From Okeania sp. SIO2C9 (GTDB taxonomy: Bacteria; Cyanobacteriota; Cyanobacteriia; Cyanobacteriales; Microcoleaceae): 64,000 nt of DNA. This document shows positions 1-9,301 of the stretch, piece by piece (position 1 is the first letter of the stretch; the number at the start of each line of letters is the position of its first letter). Both the position numbers and the translations under genes were made by a program. A model generated the notes under the pieces. The model ran no database searches. It saw only the letters and a list, made by a program, of their open reading frames with translations, and was not told where the DNA came from. Location of the stretch: NCBI RefSeq assembly GCF_010672455.1, contig NZ_JAAHGO010000007.1:338659-402658 (forward strand), in the 5' to 3' direction.

Positions 1-58
1 CTTCTGTACGTCGCCAATCCGACGGCTCCCCTATCTGACTTCTGACTTCTGACGCGCG

Positions 59-982
59 TTAAAATTGTTCTACTGGACATGATATAATTGTGCGGTGACG
101 ATGAGTATTACAAATTATTTTGGGAGTCATAAAACCAGCATCAATTAATTCTTTTTCAATATCTAAAGTGAAATATTCATCCAAATAAGGTTCCGTACTT
201 TTCAACAAAGTAAAAACATAAGGTTTCATTGTGGCATAAACTTCTGATTTAGGGTTCATATCCATAATTGCAATATTGCCCTTTGGACGTAATAACCGTC
301 TTGCCTCGCGAAATATTTTTTTAGTAGCAGTTTGTGGTAGTTCGTGACAGACTAAAGAGATAGAAACTAAATCAAAAGAAGCATCAGGCAAACCAGTTTC
401 TTCCGCAGCAGCATGAACCCAATTAATGTCTAAATTTTGTTGTTGGGAACGATACAAACCAACTGCTAAAAAATAAGGTGATAAATCTACCCCTGTCAAC
501 TTAGCCTCTGGGTAAACTTTTTGTAGAGTAAAAGTATTTAACCCCGCACCACATCCTAAATCTAAAATATCTTTTGGTGCAGTAATTTTTGGTTTGAGAA
601 TATCAAGAAAACTTTTACGAAGTCTAGCATCTCCAGCAATACCTGATTCTGGCCAAATGCCAGCATGAACTGCCAAAGCAGCTACTTCTTCTTCTACAGC
701 AGCTTCCCAACTCATATTACCTTTTTCATAGGCATGAAATGAAGTAAGGTAATATTGTGGATAAATCAAATTAGGATTATTTACTATTTCCCATTCTTTA
801 TCCCAATTACGTTCGGAAAGTTCTTTTACTTGTTTGCGCCAAGGTACACCAATTTTTTCAGCACGTTTAATAATCATCTTTCGTGCTTGAGTTTTTGCCA
901 ATTTTGCCAGTGGTTTAATGGAGAGAATTCCATTTACTAATTGTGTTGCTATATCTGATTTAGGTTTTAAAGTAGTAGTCAT
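59..982 (-). CDS. Class I SAM-dependent methyltransferase
   Basis: A 307-residue protein with a Rossmann-type methyltransferase core. Motif I is DLGCGAG at residues 141-147, followed by an acidic motif II (TGVDLS, about 163-167) and a later LLRPKGNIAIMDMN strand typical of UbiE-like enzymes. The first 100 residues are helical and basic and are not part of the core fold. The substrate cannot be told from sequence; small-molecule (quinone, lipid or pigment) methylation is a guess from the UbiE-like core. It stands alone, with repeat-filled DNA on both sides. The start is the first ATG of the frame; a TTATCAG-type heptamer repeat lies directly upstream and no clear ribosome site was seen. Confidence 0.85.
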   Translation of the reverse strand: MTTTLKPKSDIATQLVNGILSIKPLAKLAKTQARKMIIKRAEKIGVPWRKQVKELSERNWDKEWEIVNNPNLIYPQYYLTSFHAYEKGNMSWEAAVEEEVAALAVHAGIWPESGIAGDARLRKSFLDILKPKITAPKDILDLGCGAGLNTFTLQKVYPEAKLTGVDLSPYFLAVGLYRSQQQNLDINWVHAAAEETGLPDASFDLVSISLVCHELPQTATKKIFREARRLLRPKGNIAIMDMNPKSEVYATMKPYVFTLLKSTEPYLDEYFTLDIEKELIDAGFMTPKIICNTHRHRTIISCPVEQF

Positions 983-1475
<493 letters not shown>

Positions 1476-2543
1476 TTACCGTTGCAAATTTCTTGGATCT
1501 AGAGCATCTCGCAACCCATCTCCTAATAAATTAAAGGCTAATACTGTCAAAATAATCAATAATGCTGGTGGCCATACTAACCATGGTTGTAATACTAAGA
1601 TTGAAGCGTTGGTGGCTAAAGATAGCATATTTCCCCAGGATGGGTCTGGTTGTTGAATGCCTAAACCAATCAAACTCAAAACTGATTCTGAGATAATAAA
1701 ACTAGGAATGGCTAAAGTGGCTGAAATAATTATGTATGTTGCAGTTTGAGGCAATACATGACGGATAATGATGTAAAAAGAATTTGCTCCCATTGCCCTT
1801 ACAGCTTGGACAAATTCTCGTTCTTTAATGGATAGCACTTGTCCACGAATTACCCTTGCTAAACCTGCCCAACTAATAAATGAAGTAATAGCTACAATTA
1901 ATAGAAATCTTTGAGCGCTAGTTAAACTAGGTGGTAATACAGCAGCTAATGCTACTAACAAATAGATACCTGGAATTGTCATTAGTACTTCAGCAAAACG
2001 CATCAAAATACTATCTACTAAACCACCAAAATAACCAGAAATTCCTCCAATAATCATCCCTAGAGGAAAGTAAATCAGAATACCTACTAAACCAATAAAT
2101 AGACTAATACGACCGCCAAAAATTAGGCGACTAAATTGGTCTCTTGCTTGTTCATCAGTGCCTAATATGTTAAATTTTGCTTCACCTGTACTGCCAAATA
2201 AATGTCGATCTAGCGGCAAGATGCCAAACAGTTTATAGGGTGTTCCTTTAACGAATAAACCGAGAGGGGATGGTTTATCTAAGTCTACATTTAATTTGCG
2301 CAGTCCAGTTTCTAAGTCTACTGGTCCTTGAGTTGTGGGATAAATATGGGGTCCAATAAAATTACCTGTTTGGTTTTGCCAATAAATTTTAGTGGGTGGT
2401 AGTAGGGAACCATTAGGTTGAGATGCGTAGGGGTCATAAGGGGCAACAAAATCAGCAGCAATTACTACTATGTAAAAAATTAATAGTAATAATGCACCAA
2501 ATCTCGCTAGAGGATTTTTTTTAAGATTTTTCCACCATTTCAT
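1476..2543 (-). CDS. ABC transporter permease, OppC/DppC family
   Basis: A 355-residue inner-membrane permease of the peptide/nickel (BPD-type) importer class. It has an N-terminal membrane helix (about 13-33), a long periplasmic loop, then five hydrophobic segments from about 150 onward. The EAA loop that contacts the ATPase is visible as EREFVQAVRAMGA followed by IIRHVLP. The C-terminus GDGLRDALDPR is typical of OppC. No OppB, OppD or OppF gene is adjacent. A family-5 substrate-binding lipoprotein occurs at 52-54 kb and could be a partner, but this is inference. The periplasmic loop of about 110 residues is longer than in E. coli OppC; such loops are common in cyanobacterial members. Confidence 0.9.
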   Translation of the reverse strand: MKWWKNLKKNPLARFGALLLLIFYIVVIAADFVAPYDPYASQPNGSLLPPTKIYWQNQTGNFIGPHIYPTTQGPVDLETGLRKLNVDLDKPSPLGLFVKGTPYKLFGILPLDRHLFGSTGEAKFNILGTDEQARDQFSRLIFGGRISLFIGLVGILIYFPLGMIIGGISGYFGGLVDSILMRFAEVLMTIPGIYLLVALAAVLPPSLTSAQRFLLIVAITSFISWAGLARVIRGQVLSIKEREFVQAVRAMGANSFYIIIRHVLPQTATYIIISATLAIPSFIISESVLSLIGLGIQQPDPSWGNMLSLATNASILVLQPWLVWPPALLIILTVLAFNLLGDGLRDALDPRNLQR

Positions 2544-2584
2544 ATTTAAGAAGTAAGAAGTAAGAAGGAAGGTTTCAGCAATTA

Positions 2585-2700
2585 ATAATTAATAATTAAT
2601 AATTACCTCTTCTTTTCAAGGAGAGGATTGACTCAAAGGAAAAGTTTTTCTTGTTTCTCCTTTACAAGGAGAGGCTTTAAACCTTAATTATTCGGTAAGA
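2585..2700. repeat. Dispersed repeat, AATTACCTC...TTCGGTAA family
   Basis: It begins with an ATTAATAATTA microsatellite, runs through AAGGAGAGGATTGA and GAGAGGCTTTAAACC and ends in TTATTCGGTAAG. Related copies lie at about 5299-5488 (opposite strand), 19040-19235, 22246-22290 (partial) and 38962-39102. No coding content was seen. Confidence 0.65.
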
Positions 2701-2781
2701 AGGAAGAAGGAAGAAAATAATATTATATTTCCTCTCCAGGGGAGTTACCCTATCGGATAATTACTGATAATAAGGTTTTTG

Positions 2782-3033
2782 TTCGTAGTTGGGCTTTAGC
2801 CCTAATACTATATTAGTCAGGACTTACGCATAAGGTATGAAAAATTAGGATTTGAGATTGCTTCCCTATCGGTCGCAATGACTAAAATATGTTGTATTGC
2901 ATAAGTTCTAGTAATTTAAAATAAAAATGAGACGGATAAATCTCTTATTCTTCAAGATTATATCAAGGTTAAGTGCCTCAAGATTAACTAGAATGACTAT
3001 CAGTATTGTCAGGGCTAAAGCCCAACTACGAGC
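2782..3033. repeat. Inverted-repeat (MITE-like) element with a second element nested inside
   Basis: The ends are inverted copies: TTCGTAGTTGGGCTTTAGCC on the left and GGGCTAAAGCCCAACTACGA on the right. A second copy of the family without the insert is at 33194-33375. Inside it, 2818-2910 carries CAGGACTTACGCA at one end and a decayed inverted copy at the other, matching the 40518-40612 element. The nesting gives relative ages: the GGACTTACGCA element arrived second. Confidence 0.7.
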
Positions 3034-3107
3034 CTAATTAAGTTAGAAAGAAGAAATAATTTAGGTAAAAGGAAGGATAGAAAAAAAAATAAGTAAGAGA
3101 TAATAAG

Positions 3108-4232
3108 TTAAGGAGAAATTTTTTGATTTAATTGTTTTATTTCTATTTCTGATAATTCATGTTCTTCATCCATAGGATTATAAAAGAAAGAGCCAGTTTG
3201 GGGTGGTAATTTTGGATTTAGCACCACTTCTACAATACTTTTTAAAACTCCAGTGAGTGGAATTGCTAATATTACTCCCAAAAGTCCTCCTATTTTACCA
3301 CCTAATAGTAATGCTGCAAAAATAATTACTGGGCTAAGTCCGGTTAAATTGCCCATGACTCTAGGGGCAACTATATTATCTTTAATTTGTTGGAGAGCGA
3401 TCGCTACGATTAAGACTTTTAAAGCTAACCACCAATTAATAAATGTTACTATACTGCCTACAGTGCCAATGCCCAAAGTTGCGCCAATAAATGGAATTAA
3501 TTCCATTAAACCTATAAATACTGCGAATAGTAGAAAATAGGGAACACCAAGAAGCCAAAAAGCAACAGATAAGGTAGTTGCCATAAATAAACCTAATAAC
3601 AACTGTCCAGAAACAAAACTTTGCAGATTAACTTCTAGGGATTTTGTAAATACATCTCGTACTTTTGGAACAATAATACTTGTTAGATTATCCCAAACTC
3701 TTTCTCCATCTAAGAGCATATAAAAAGAAATGACTAAGATTAAGATTAAGTCGAAAAACCAGTTAACTGTGCCTAAGACAAAAGCCAAACTTGTAGTAGC
3801 GATCGCTTGTATTTGTTCTTGGGTTTCTGCTAGTAATTGTTGTTGCCAAATACCAACATCGAAGGGTAAGTTATTATTTTCACTCCAGGTTTGAAATTCT
3901 GTTAATTGCCATCTGGCAGATTCTAATAAGTCGGGAAATTTCAACCACAATTGTCGAGCTTGGTTAAGAACTGGTGGAACAATAGTTAGGCCGATAATTA
4001 ATATTATTAAAGCAGCGGTTAAATATACTAAACCTGCTGCCAAACTTCGAGGCAAAATTTTTTGTAGTTTAGACACTGGATAGTTCAACAAAAACGCTAC
4101 TAATCCTGCTGTAATTAGAATACTAACTATTTCACCTACATAACTAATTGCCCCGATTGTTAACCATCCTGCTACTAATAATAATAACCATGTAATTAAA
4201 AACTGTTGAATAGGTGAAAATTTGACATCCAT
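3108..4232 (-). CDS. AI-2E family transporter (PerM-like membrane protein)
   Basis: A 374-residue polytopic membrane protein with the AI-2E/PerM layout: paired N-terminal helices (about 10-55), a third helix (65-90), a soluble amphipathic region (95-145), then four to five C-terminal helices. The motif PFIGATLG with a following NNIVAPRVMG-like segment (seen as DNIVAPRVMGNLTGLSP) is the family hallmark. Family members have been linked to autoinducer export or Na+/H+ antiport; the substrate here is unknown. It is a single gene with repeat DNA on both sides. The length is normal for the family. Confidence 0.88.
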   Translation of the reverse strand: MDVKFSPIQQFLITWLLLLVAGWLTIGAISYVGEIVSILITAGLVAFLLNYPVSKLQKILPRSLAAGLVYLTAALIILIIGLTIVPPVLNQARQLWLKFPDLLESARWQLTEFQTWSENNNLPFDVGIWQQQLLAETQEQIQAIATTSLAFVLGTVNWFFDLILILVISFYMLLDGERVWDNLTSIIVPKVRDVFTKSLEVNLQSFVSGQLLLGLFMATTLSVAFWLLGVPYFLLFAVFIGLMELIPFIGATLGIGTVGSIVTFINWWLALKVLIVAIALQQIKDNIVAPRVMGNLTGLSPVIIFAALLLGGKIGGLLGVILAIPLTGVLKSIVEVVLNPKLPPQTGSFFYNPMDEEHELSEIEIKQLNQKISP

Positions 4233-5508
4233 AAAGTCGGTAATTAGTATTAGTAATTGGTCAGAGCTTAGGCAGCTTCAAAGTTTATCAAAATAACATG
4301 GGTCGCGCAACCCCGCCTTTTAAGGCGATCGGGTTTTTGGAGCGGGGTAAATCCCCTACTTCCCCTCCCAGGAGGGGAGGGGTTAGGGGTGGGTTGGGAG
4401 GGGTTAGGGGTGGGTTAACTTCTGACTCACAGGAGTGCGCATTCCGCAAGCGAGCTGGCGTCGTCGCGGGGTCGCACCGCTTCTAACTTATGACTTATGA
4501 CTTCTGACTTCTGACTTCGTTAAGATATTCCTGTTTTGTAGAATTCTAGCGTCTCACAAATTACTTCACACTGATTATTGGAAATAGTCACCTGAGATTT
4601 TTGTCTGTGAAAATTTTTAATATTATCTAAAGACATAATTTTTTCCGTTAGAAAGTATAAAAATCGAAGAAAAGGGCGCGGAAATATCAAAAGTTTAAAA
4701 CTCAGACAAAACAAGATTTTTCCTCCTTCCTTTAGCTATATAAGATAGTGTTGAAAAAATTAAAATCTTTAGAGGTAAAGGTTTTTAACATTTAAGTAAT
4801 TAGCCGATAATAACTGAATTTAGTATTAGAGATATTTTCTTTTTCTTGTTGCCGAAAAATCGTGGTCTAAGGTATCCCCTTTTAAGGGGATAAAAAAAGA
4901 GAATTCCGTATTTTCTTGCCTCCTGATTGCAGAGGTACTGTTAACTGATAACTGAAATGACTTATTTCAACAAAATATTATACCAGTTGAAGGAAAATTT
5001 AGGATATATCAAAAGCTTAAAACTCAGACAAAACAAGATTTTTCCTTCTCTGGTAGATAAATAATTGCCTAGTGCAGGATGGCAGAAATAACTGACCAGT
5101 TACAAAATCCCAAAACAATTACAAATCAAAAATGATTGACTGTCAGATATGCGTCTTACATTCTGGAGGGGCTGTGTGCGGAATTACTTCCGCACAGTAG
5201 GCGCCCCGTAGGAAACCTCGCCAATTAGCACTCGATGCATGAATTTTGACTTTTAACTTCCGCGTAGCGACACTAGATAACTAAACACCTATTTCCTTCT
5301 TACCGAAAAATTGTGGGTATGCGCCTCCCCTTTTAAGGGGATAATAAGCGGTCGATCTTCGCAGCTTCCCCGTTGGGTGGGATGGCGAGGTCTCGGAGCC
5401 ATATCCAATCGACTCCTGTGAAGAACAATTTTCATAATTAGTCAATCCTCTTCTTGAAAAGAAGAGGTAATAATTAATAATTAATAATTAATTATTAATT
5501 ATTAATTA
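4233..5508. other. Repeat-rich non-coding gap
   Basis: No supported gene lies here. It holds a GGGTCGCGCAACCCCGCC element (4284-4357), GGGGTTAGGGGTGGGTT repeats, TGACTTC heptamers, two copies of a segment containing AAAACTCAGACAAAACAAGA (near 4695 and 5022), a GTGCGGAA...TTCCGCAC hairpin (5175-5194) and an opposite-strand copy of the TTCGGTAA-type repeat (5299-5488). A 64-codon minus-strand frame at 4520-4714 starts inside one of these repeats and is not trusted. Confidence 0.6.
4284..4357. repeat. Dispersed GC-rich repeat (ATGGGTCGCGCAACCCCGCC)
   Basis: Starts TTTATCAAAATAACATGGG, contains CGCCTTTTAAGGCG as a hairpin and ends with TTGGAGCGGGG. Two further copies are at 12765-12835 (same strand) and 30854-30922 (reverse strand). 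It is clearly richer in GC than its surroundings. Confidence 0.7.
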
Positions 5509-6354
5509 TTAAACAGCAACCTTCTGAGAAGGATCATGCTCTATTACAAATACATTGGAGTAAAGGTTAGCAATAATTTGCTTACCTTGCTGTGTTAGCG
5601 ACAAATATTTCAGAGCATTTTTGATATAAGGATGAACTCCTTGCCAAAAAAATTGCGGATAATTATCGCGCAGATCGCTAGGATTTTTATACCCTACTTT
5701 TTCATTGAAACCCATTTCCTCAAATTCATAATATAAAGAACAAATTTTATTGAGGTAGCGGGGGTCACTTAACTGGCCAATTAAATCTGCCGCTCGTACT
5801 AAACCAGGATGATTAACAGTATCTTGATGATCTGATTCTTTCGGAACAGGAAAGCGTGTTAATTCAATATTATGTTTAATTATTCCCACATCAATTAGTT
5901 TATGACCGCCAAATCGTTCATTAATAAATAATTTTGCGCGATCCACATGATAAGGAGTTAAACTAGCATCCGTACAACCTAATGGTAAATTAACCATTTC
6001 ATCACCCCTACCCGTAGCGTACCATCCTTTTTTGTCTGCCCGACAAACTCCTTTTACATATCCTATGTCATGGCAAACTAAGGAAATAATATAATGTAAC
6101 CAATCTTCGCAGGCAACTCCTCCTTCTCGAATATGTTTTCCCCGTAGAATTTCTTGGCCTACAAGAGTCACCAGAATTGTATGCTCTACATTATGGTAAA
6201 GAGCATCGCTATTGGCAATATTTTCTAGTGCCATATTTCCTGCCCAACCAATAATTTCTTCGTAGTTAGACTTATAACCGCCGTAAGTGCGACGGTAGCC
6301 ATCTTTAATTTTTTCGACAAATGAATTAATTAATATTTCAGTGGCATTAAACAT
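5509..6354 (-). CDS. HD-domain metalloprotein (cyanobacterial Npun_R2479-like family)
   Basis: A 281-residue soluble protein. An HD-type metal site is visible: YHNVEHT (H54, H58), CHDIGY at 94-99 (the HD pair) and a later conserved IKHNIE and RAADLIGQLSD that would supply the remaining ligand. HD proteins are metal-dependent phosphohydrolases, often acting on nucleotides or cyclic nucleotides; the substrate is unknown here. The overall pattern matches a cyanobacterium-specific HD family that I recall under the Npun_R2479 name. The 3' end runs straight into an ATTAATTATTA microsatellite. It is monocistronic. Confidence 0.8.
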   Translation of the reverse strand: MFNATEILINSFVEKIKDGYRRTYGGYKSNYEEIIGWAGNMALENIANSDALYHNVEHTILVTLVGQEILRGKHIREGGVACEDWLHYIISLVCHDIGYVKGVCRADKKGWYATGRGDEMVNLPLGCTDASLTPYHVDRAKLFINERFGGHKLIDVGIIKHNIELTRFPVPKESDHQDTVNHPGLVRAADLIGQLSDPRYLNKICSLYYEFEEMGFNEKVGYKNPSDLRDNYPQFFWQGVHPYIKNALKYLSLTQQGKQIIANLYSNVFVIEHDPSQKVAV

Positions 6355-6588
6355 ATTTTTTTCTTAATTTGTTTTGATTTTTTTAGGCTTTTCTAAATAT
6401 TGTAGTTGTCTGAATTATTTTTTTGCTTTCTTACGTCATTTATTCTTACTTACTTAATATTATAAATAGTGCTAAAGGTAATGAGACACAGAAAGCGAAA
6501 TCAGGGTCATTTTTATATTCGAGTTACTTCATGGTTTAAAGAAATCTAACAAAACTATAATTTTTCTTTACAATATAATTGTTGAGTG

Positions 6589-8577
6589 ATGATGGAAATG
6601 GGTGAAACTAAATTGAGACAAGATATTATACCAGAAAATATACTAGAAAAGCAAGATAGCGATCGTCTAGACAACTCTCATCAAGCCGAGAGCTACAATA
6701 TAAATACTCTGAGTGTCTATACTCAAAAAGAGGAAGGCGAAGAAATCATTAGTGACAATGTTGCATTTCCTCCCCAGAAGAATAGAGTTAGATGGCAAGG
6801 ATTAATTGTTGGTATTGGCATCGGTGTAGTTGCTAGTGTGGCAAGTATGCAGTTAGTTTCCGGACCACAGGACAACTCTGGGAACGAAACTATTCCGGGA
6901 AATTCTCCCACACAAGCGGTCGAAAATAACTTGGCTCCTACTATGAGTGTCACAGTAGCGGCCGTAGAATTAGCAACTGTAGAACGTACCTTTGATGCCA
7001 CAGGTGATGTTGTTGCCTTTGATTTGTTGCCAGTATTGCCACAGGCGACTGGGTTGCAAATTCAACAGGTATTGATAGAAGAAGGAGACAAAGTTACTTT
7101 AGGTCAGGTGATGGCAATTTTAGATGACTCTGTTTTGAAATCGCAAATTAACCAGGCCAAATCTCAAGTAGAATCTACTAGCAGTGGAGTAAAACAAAGA
7201 AAAGCGGCTTACAGCAAGGCTAAGGTAGGGGTAGAACAAGCTATTGCTGCACGCGAACAAGCTGAAGCTGACCGCGACCAAATTAAAGCTGCTATTGCTC
7301 AGGCAAAAGCAGGTACAGATGAGGCGATCGCTGGTTTGAAACAAGCAAAAGCAAGTCGGGATGATGCTATTGCTGCATTGAAACAAGCACAAGCAAGTCG
7401 AGATGATGCTATTGCTGCGTTGAAACAAGCACAAGCAAGTCGCAATGAAGCTCTGGCATCTGTAGCTCAAACTGAAGCTAAGTTAGCAGAAGCAAAAGCT
7501 AACAAAGAACAAGCTCTCAGAGAGTTTGAACGATATCAAATTCTGGAGTCAGAGGGGGTTATTAGTGCTCAAGAATTAGAAACTCGTAGCACTGCTGTGA
7601 AGACTGCTAGGGAAGGAGTGCGAGTTGCTGAGGCTAATATTGATAGTGCTAAAGCTAGAGTTGAAAGTGCTGATGCTAACGTTAGTAGTGCTGAAGCCAA
7701 AATTGATATTGCTGATGCTAATGTCAGTAGTGCTAAAGCCAAAGTTGATATTGCTAGCTCAAATGTTAGCAGTGCAGAAGCTAGAGTTGAAAGCGCAGAG
7801 GCAAATGTCAGTAGTGTTATGGCTCAACTACGCAGTGCAGAGGCAAAAGTTAGTAGTGCAAGTGCGAATGTGAATAGTGCTCAGGCAGAAGTTGACAGCG
7901 CTTTATCAAATATTGATAGTGCTATGGCAAATGTTAACAGTGACAAAGCTCGGGTGGAAGAGAGAAAAACTCAGTTAGCACAAACTTTAGTCCGGGCACC
8001 AGCAAATGGCATCGTGGCGGAACGAATAGCTCGCGTTGGTGATGTTACTTCTGGTAGTAAAATGTTGTTTTCTATTATTAGAGATAATCAATTAGAACTC
8101 CAATTAAAAGTACCAGAAACTCAATTACCACAAGTTAAAGTTGGCAAAAAAGTTCAGATAAGTTCTGATGCTGATAGTCGGATAAAAATGTTAGGAACAG
8201 TTAGAGAAATAGCGCCGTTAGTTGACCAAGAAAGTCGCGAAGCTACAATTAAAATTGACCTTCCTAAAAGTGATTTGTTACGACCAGGAATGTTTTTGCG
8301 GGCAACAATTACAACAGCAACTAATCAAGGGTTAAAAGTTCCGGCAAAAGCAGTATTACCTCAAGCAGATGGAAAATCTATTGTTTATGTTTTGGCAGAA
8401 AATAATCAAGTTAAAGCCGTGCCTATAGAAGTAGGAAAAATCCTGAGTAAAAATAGCGATTTAGCTAATGCTAAAATTGAAATAAAAGAAGGTTTAAAAT
8501 TAGGCGATCGTGTGGTAGTTGCAGGTGCAGGTTATCTTAAAGATGGAGATAAAGTGAAAGTGATTGAGAAAAATTAG
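6589..8577 (+). CDS. RND efflux periplasmic adaptor subunit (HlyD/MFP family)
   Basis: About 662 residues. A cytoplasmic N-terminal tail of about 68 residues precedes one membrane helix (about 70-91, LIVGIGIGVVASVASMQLV). A lipoyl/barrel-sandwich half (VLPQATGLQIQQVLIEEGDKVTLGQ) follows, then a very long alanine/serine-rich coiled coil (about 180-475), the second lipoyl half (LVRAPANGIVAERIARVGD) and the beta-barrel and membrane-proximal domains. The hairpin is built of short repeats: 14-residue KQAQASRDDAIAAL units, then 11- to 14-residue NVSSAEAKVDSA units. It is longer than the usual 350-450 residue adaptor because of this. A GTG at 6586 is in frame, but ATG at 6589 is preferred. The partner pump follows at 9302. 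Confidence 0.9.
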   Translation: MMEMGETKLRQDIIPENILEKQDSDRLDNSHQAESYNINTLSVYTQKEEGEEIISDNVAFPPQKNRVRWQGLIVGIGIGVVASVASMQLVSGPQDNSGNETIPGNSPTQAVENNLAPTMSVTVAAVELATVERTFDATGDVVAFDLLPVLPQATGLQIQQVLIEEGDKVTLGQVMAILDDSVLKSQINQAKSQVESTSSGVKQRKAAYSKAKVGVEQAIAAREQAEADRDQIKAAIAQAKAGTDEAIAGLKQAKASRDDAIAALKQAQASRDDAIAALKQAQASRNEALASVAQTEAKLAEAKANKEQALREFERYQILESEGVISAQELETRSTAVKTAREGVRVAEANIDSAKARVESADANVSSAEAKIDIADANVSSAKAKVDIASSNVSSAEARVESAEANVSSVMAQLRSAEAKVSSASANVNSAQAEVDSALSNIDSAMANVNSDKARVEERKTQLAQTLVRAPANGIVAERIARVGDVTSGSKMLFSIIRDNQLELQLKVPETQLPQVKVGKKVQISSDADSRIKMLGTVREIAPLVDQESREATIKIDLPKSDLLRPGMFLRATITTATNQGLKVPAKAVLPQADGKSIVYVLAENNQVKAVPIEVGKILSKNSDLANAKIEIKEGLKLGDRVVVAGAGYLKDGDKVKVIEKN

Positions 8578-8726
8578 TACATTTTGGATTTTAGGTGAAA
8601 TTTCATAGCAATAAAAATCGGATAAACATTAACTATAAAGTCATTGCGAATGTAACGCAGTGGAAGGAAGCAATCTCAGGGGTTTGAGATGTCTCTTCCA
8701 TGCTTATTATCCTATTAAATAATCAC

Positions 8727-9255
8727 TTCTTACTTTTAACTTTTGAATTAATTAGTTCTTGCTTTTGAGTTTTAACTTTTGAATTAATTAGTTCTTGCTT
8801 TTGAGTTTTAACTTTTGAATTAATTAGTTCTTGCTTTTGAGTTTTAACTTTTGAATTAATTAGTTCTTACTTTTGAGTTTTAACTTTTGAATTAATTAGT
8901 TCTTACTTTTGAGTTTTAACTTTTGAATTAATTAGTTCTTACTTTTGAGTTTTGACTTTTGAGTTTTGAATTAACTCCCTATTACTTTTGAGTTTTAACT
9001 TTTGAATTAACTCCCTATTACTTTTGAGTTTTAACTTTTGAATTAATTAGTTCTTACTTTTGAGTTTTGACTTTTGAGTTTTGAATTAACTCCCTATTAC
9101 TTTTGAGTTTTGACTTTTGAGTTTTGAATTAACTCCCTATTACTTTTGAGTTTTAACTTTTGAATTAATTAGTTCTTACTTTTGAGTTTTAACTTTTGAA
9201 TTAATTAGTTCTTACTTTTGAGTTTTGACTTTTGAGTTTTGACTTTTGAATTAAT
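8727..9255. repeat. Minisatellite with 36-nt and 43-nt units
   Basis: The basic unit is 36 nt (TTAATTAGTTCTT, then R-CTTTTGAGTTTT, then AACTTTTGAA). Variant units of about 43 nt contain TTAACTCCCTATTAC and an extra GACTTTTGAGTTTTGAA. Units lie head to tail with no unique spacers, so this is not a CRISPR array. It separates the adaptor gene from its pump gene and ends in a TTCCTTC heptamer run just before the pump start. Confidence 0.9.
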
Positions 9256-9301
9256 TACTTCTTCCTTCTTCCTTCTTCCTTCTTCCTTCTTCCTTAAAAT
9301 C

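Noticed and set aside
4520-4714. 64-codon minus-strand frame
   Set aside because: Its first part lies in a dispersed repeat also found near 5000 and 52200. No family was recognised.
8727-9255. Possible CRISPR array (36-nt repeat)
   Set aside because: The units are directly adjacent with no unique spacers, and no cas genes are present.
9239-9301. Upstream start for the RND pump
   Set aside because: The extra residues are translated minisatellite and TTCCTTC heptamers; ATG 9302 gives the family N-terminus.
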